Assembly (NCBI RefSeq): GCF_964355755.1
Contig: NC_092678.1
Location: 13,550,922-13,614,921, forward strand
Origin: Antedon mediterranea
Taxonomy: Eukaryota > Echinodermata > Crinoidea > Comatulida > Antedonidae
Length of the DNA stretch: 64,000 nt
Reading direction: 5' to 3'
The position numbers were made by a program, and so were the translations under genes. Below, one piece after another: positions 60,061 through 64,000 of the stretch (within the stretch, counting starts at the first letter, position 1; the number at the start of each line of letters is the position of its first letter). Under the pieces are notes generated by a model that worked only from the letters and a program-made list of their open reading frames with translations, was not told where the DNA came from and ran no database searches.

Positions 60061-62230
60061 AGAATCCATTCTAGATAGATTATTGGTAGTCTAATAATAG
60101 TTGTATTTAGTAGGTGTCGCCTACTAATATCATCACGAAATATGCTAATGAGGCAAAAATCTACTAACGACTATAAAAAATCTATCAAATATCTATCTAC
60201 TAGTAGGTGATAAATAGGCGACAGCTCTATATCTACTAAGCCGGATAGACTATAAGGCTAACCGCTATAGAGCTATAACTACTAAGACTTTTTGTTATGG
60301 GTCTTCTTCTAATGCAAGTTACAGTGGCCATATTCACCCTTAAAATTAAAAAAAAATCTCCTATCTAAGTAAATACAACTTAAGGGAAATACTTAAATAT
60401 TTATTGAGTTGAGTGAAATACTAATATTTATTAAGGGAAATATCTCACTTAAATGTGATTGGTGAATACAGCCACTGTACTTTTAACAAATACAGTAGCA
60501 TACACTTTCTAATATACATATTGAAACAGATGATGTTTCTTGTTTATGTAGGCCTGCGGTAATTTAAACATTTTCAAGATTAAATATTACAGATAGACAC
60601 AGAAGTATTTTCTTTCTTTTTTTTAGATAATTAACAATTCAAAACTTCAATTTAGTAATTCAGGCGGATAGGACATATACAGTACAACTGAATGAAGTAT
60701 GTTAGGCTGGGTAGATTACATATCTGTAGAATCACATCCATTGGGGTTATTAACCTATAGGCTATCATCCAAGATGTTTGTCATACAAAATGTATGGAAA
60801 AGCTAGGCTAGCTTTAATCCAAGTTGAAATGTACATAGTTAAAGTAGAAGAATTTATCACAGAAAGATTATGTCTTGAGTGAGTTTTGAGGATTCTAATG
60901 AGGAAAAATTGTTTGTTGGTGGCGGTGAGATATTAGTGAGATTTCATTACTTTTGGACGCTATAGATGCGATTTAGACTGACATGCCCACCTCCATGGTA
61001 AGTAATACCATGGAGGTATAAAATATATTATTTTATACCTCCATGGTAATACTGGCTAGGCTATTCTACTATAAAGTAATATATTTATTTATTTATTAAC
61101 AGTATTTAACCAGGGTGGCCCAATCAGTCAAAAAGACTGTAACCAAGTTCACAATTTAATCTTTTTAATAACTGTAGCCAGGATTTTTAACTGGGGAGGG
61201 GTTCTATTTTTTGGTCGTTACATCCACCTATCTCATTTTACACCCACACTTGTAATGCTACAGTCTGCACATACTTTACTATATTGTTGGCTACTTCTTA
61301 CTGAGGTATATTTATATTAATATATTGTGAGTAACACTATTGCATTACTGTATAATCATTCTCTAATCAGACTCTCAATTTTAAAACCCCTCTGGGGATT
61401 ACAATTTTTCTATTTCGAGAACAAACTATTTTCAAATTATAAAAACAACAATTCTAAATTTGAAAATTAATCAAAATTATGTTAAAATAAACATTTTTGA
61501 AGTGTCATGTTTTTCTTGGCAAAATAAAATTAAAAAGATATATTTTAAATTTAAATCAAATTATTGCAGTTTTTCTTGAAATTGCCATTAAAAATCTTAC
61601 TAATACAGCTAATCCTATAAATAATAAATTAGGTCCTTTTCATCCTCTTTAATACAAAATGTTTAACATTAATCCTAATTTATCCAACAGTTAATCTGAG
61701 TTGATACACACTTGAATTATTGATATTGATATTTTAGGTTTTTCATTAAATTTAAATAATTTTAAGATAATACTAAAATAGTAAAAGTGTTATGTAAATT
61801 GTTGTCAGAGTTTTTGTTAAGCAGACTTCTAAATGGCCAATGGTCTTGATATCGCCTGCTATTTGTTAAGTCTACTGTAGTACAGAAACAAACTGGACTC
61901 TTTTATTTTTAAAGTCTCAAAACAAAAACGCTGTTTATGCTTAATTTAATTGTTAAAATGTACTAATGTGTATTAAATATTGATAAAGTTTAAAACAAAA
62001 TTTGTTGAAAAATTCAAACCAATAGAGAAATACCTGTACCAACTCATATCGTACAGAAATATAAACATTTAACCAACACATAGTAATCCTTTTGGATGTA
62101 TTATCATCATCAACGGAAAGAAAGTATCATACCAAATAATACTTTAAATCTAAGGATTATCCCTTCCTTTTCTTAATCTAAAGATAATCCGCTCCTAATC
62201 CTGTAAACTATGGTTTATTCCCTAACAATT

Positions 62231-62652
62231 ATATATACTCTAGTAGCTAGATCAACTTTCGTATGCACTTTGAGGTCCAGAGAATTTGACTTCAGAAATT
62301 GGTTTAGGGTGGTCAAACAATCATTTTTGGCTTGGTTACACATTTTGAAAATGTGGCGAAAGGTCAAAAGGTTAAGGTCAAAGGTTATAAGATCAAACAC
62401 CATTATTTCCTTAAATCTCAACAACCACTGGTCACAGCGAGGTAATTTTGGTCTCAAATTGATCAGAAGGTATACTTTCATATTCAGTCTAATGGGACAT
62501 TTTAGTCGAAAATGACCGGAAATGCCATTTATGACCTTTGACCCACAACCCAGGGCATGTATGTATCTCCGTAACTACTGGTCGTAGACACTTGAATTTG
62601 GTTTTAAATTGTTCGAAATATATGTTTTGTTATTTTGTTATTTGTCTACATG
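62231..62652. repeat. Right-arm-specific AGGTCA-rich block
   Basis: Replaces about 60 bp of the left arm (35607-35665). Contains AAGGTCAAAAGGTTAAGGTC, AAGGTCAAAGGTTA and TGACCTTTGACCC. Looks like a dispersed repeat fragment; no coding evidence for the frames across it. Confidence 0.55.
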
Positions 62653-63284
62653 GGCAATAGTCTCTATGGGCAATAGTCACCACGGCAATAGTTCACCCCA
62701 ATGTTGCATGTGATAAAACATTATTTTATCCGATTCAAAATTTTCTTAACTATTCTTAATTATTTAAACATAGTCTTCTCCACTGGGATTCTACAAATAA
62801 AAAAACGAGTTTCCCAGTTTTTATAAACAAAATCAATTACAAAAGTAGAACCTGCATAATGCGCCGTGAAAAATAGCATCTTAAAAATGTAATTCTGATC
62901 TGGAATGCAATAATTAAATTGTTTATACTAGTGTCTTTAAAATAATATTTTCCAGCGATTACTGCTTAAGTAAGCAGATATGGTATTTAAAGCTTTTAAG
63001 GGAATTAATAAAAATATTTCGATAGTCTTACAGAGTCAAGTTGTGGGCTTCAAAAGACAAATTTCATAAACATCATTATTACCGACTTTAACCACACAAT
63101 AACTTTCAGATTTTAAACTTGAGTTTTAATTATTTAACAAAATATTTAAGAGATAAAGTTAACTGTATTTAGGAACTGTAATAGAGTAAACTCTGTTGTT
63201 TTGAAGAGCACTTAACTTGCAAATTTACAGCATATTTATTCTATATTAATATTATAAAAATAAAAATCATTGAAAATTGTTTTC

Positions 63285-63416
63285 GTAAGCTTTGTCTACA
63301 CTATCAAACTTTATGTGACATACTGTATATGGACAGGATGATATCATATCACTACCATAATATGGGCACATCAAACTTTTTTTGTCAAACTAGTTTGATA
63401 GTGTAGTAAGAGCTTT
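63285..63416. mobile_element. Palindromic MITE, mirror copy
   Basis: Mirror of 34845-34974. Confidence 0.75.
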
Positions 63417-64000
63417 ATACTATAGTAATACAGTATTTACAATGTGTAATTGTACCAACTACTGAACTCCAGTCTACAGGTGTAGCTAGTGCACAATCTT
63501 ACTTTGGAGTGAGGAAAAAAGTATTGCGCATCTTTCATTTGAAATCAGAAATGATAGTTATTTAAAGTAAAATAAAAAATATGAATCTTTATCTTTATTA
63601 CTAAACTAAAACTACTGTATTGTTTGATATGAATTACTGTATAACAATTTCAATCAATCAAAAGGACAAAGTTTTATGAAGTTTCAGTTTTGAAACTGTA
63701 AATCTGTAACAAAAATCTACTGTATATGCTTAAATTATACAAATCAATGCGGTGTTTTTAGTCCACTGGGTGCCAACGGAGCATGATATTGAAATGGAAA
63801 GATAAAAGTCCCTTAACATCCCTCTATAATAATGGACGACTGTACCAAACACGCCCTCATTTTTTTTTTACTAGCCCAGAGTGATTTTTTTTTCTCTAAG
63901 TATTAGCAAACAGAACCATGGAAAGCATGTCAGTTTTATCCAACATAAACGCGTAGAAATACTATTATGATTAAATTTCCTTCAATGGTTGATATAAACT

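Larger units (their letters stand above)
53743..60301. mobile_element. 6.56-kb satellite-bearing DNA transposon, right arm only
   Basis: The left arm shows the empty site (37580-37592). TC is duplicated (53741-53742, 60302-60303). Ends are short inverted repeats, CCCATAACGAA and CCCATAACAAA, followed on both sides by CTAAGTAG/CTTAGTAG words. The interior is two tandem arrays, a triplicated block, a foldback and CTAG-rich sequence. No transposase ORF; non-autonomous. The superfamily is not assigned. Confidence 0.75.
47155..64000 (-). repeat. Right arm of giant inverted duplication
   Basis: Reverse complement of 34261-44191, interrupted by 53743-60301 and by a replaced block at about 62231-62652. 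It continues past the end of the window. Confidence 0.9.

Noticed and set aside
62210-62515. 101-codon frame and its minus-strand partner
   Set aside because: Lies across a dispersed repeat fragment; no splice context or recognisable domain.
34261-64000. Viral inverted terminal repeats
   Set aside because: The arms hold intron-containing condensin exons and no viral genes.

Overview
The window looks like nuclear DNA from a marine invertebrate, most likely an echinoderm. It is AT-rich, has small exons with GT/AG introns, many MITE-like palindromes, and frequent taggcctag/ctag motifs. The taxonomic call is an inference. No bacterial or organellar genes, rRNA or intact tRNA were seen.

Region 1 (about 2.8-30.4 kb) holds a plus-strand multi-exon gene for a secreted, cysteine-rich protein resembling von Willebrand factor D and EGF domain-containing proteins (VWDE-like): PSI-like cysteine exons, a long linker, a VWD domain (GGDPHLVTLDG) and EGF-like repeats. 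Exons from 2.8 to 28.2 kb mostly join in phase, but the copy is broken by a transposon in an exon, in-frame stops and frameshifts, so it is called a pseudogene. Two minus-strand exons at 28.4-30.4 kb encode the N-terminal cysteine-rich domain typical of VWDE proteins, in an open and phase-consistent form. They belong to a second, oppositely oriented relative.

The exon near 5.7 kb is split by an 11.25-kb element (5790-17035) with a TA duplication and CCC[T/C]ATA ends. It is built of tandem arrays and a long foldback. Nested in it is an apparently intact PIF/Harbinger transposon (6320-11969, TTA duplication, perfect terminal repeats) carrying a 414-aa DDE transposase and a convergent 222-aa MADF-BESS protein. 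A VWDE intron (22.2-26.5 kb) holds a nested, tandem set of Helitron-like repeats.

Region 2 (34.26-64.0 kb) is a giant inverted duplication. The left arm (to 44191) and right arm (from 47155 to beyond the window) flank a spacer of about 3 kb. The left arm plus spacer carry the 3' half of a condensin-II subunit NCAPD3 gene on the plus strand. The right arm carries an inverted copy that lacks the exons in the spacer. Frame breaks are shared by both arms. The arms differ by substitutions, small indels, a 6.56-kb satellite-bearing transposon (53743-60301) present only in the right arm, and a block at 62.2-62.65 kb. This may be a real inverted duplication or two haplotypes joined head to head in assembly.

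The stretches 1-2.8 kb and 30.4-39.7 kb, and the mirror of the latter, show no recognisable genes beyond repeats.
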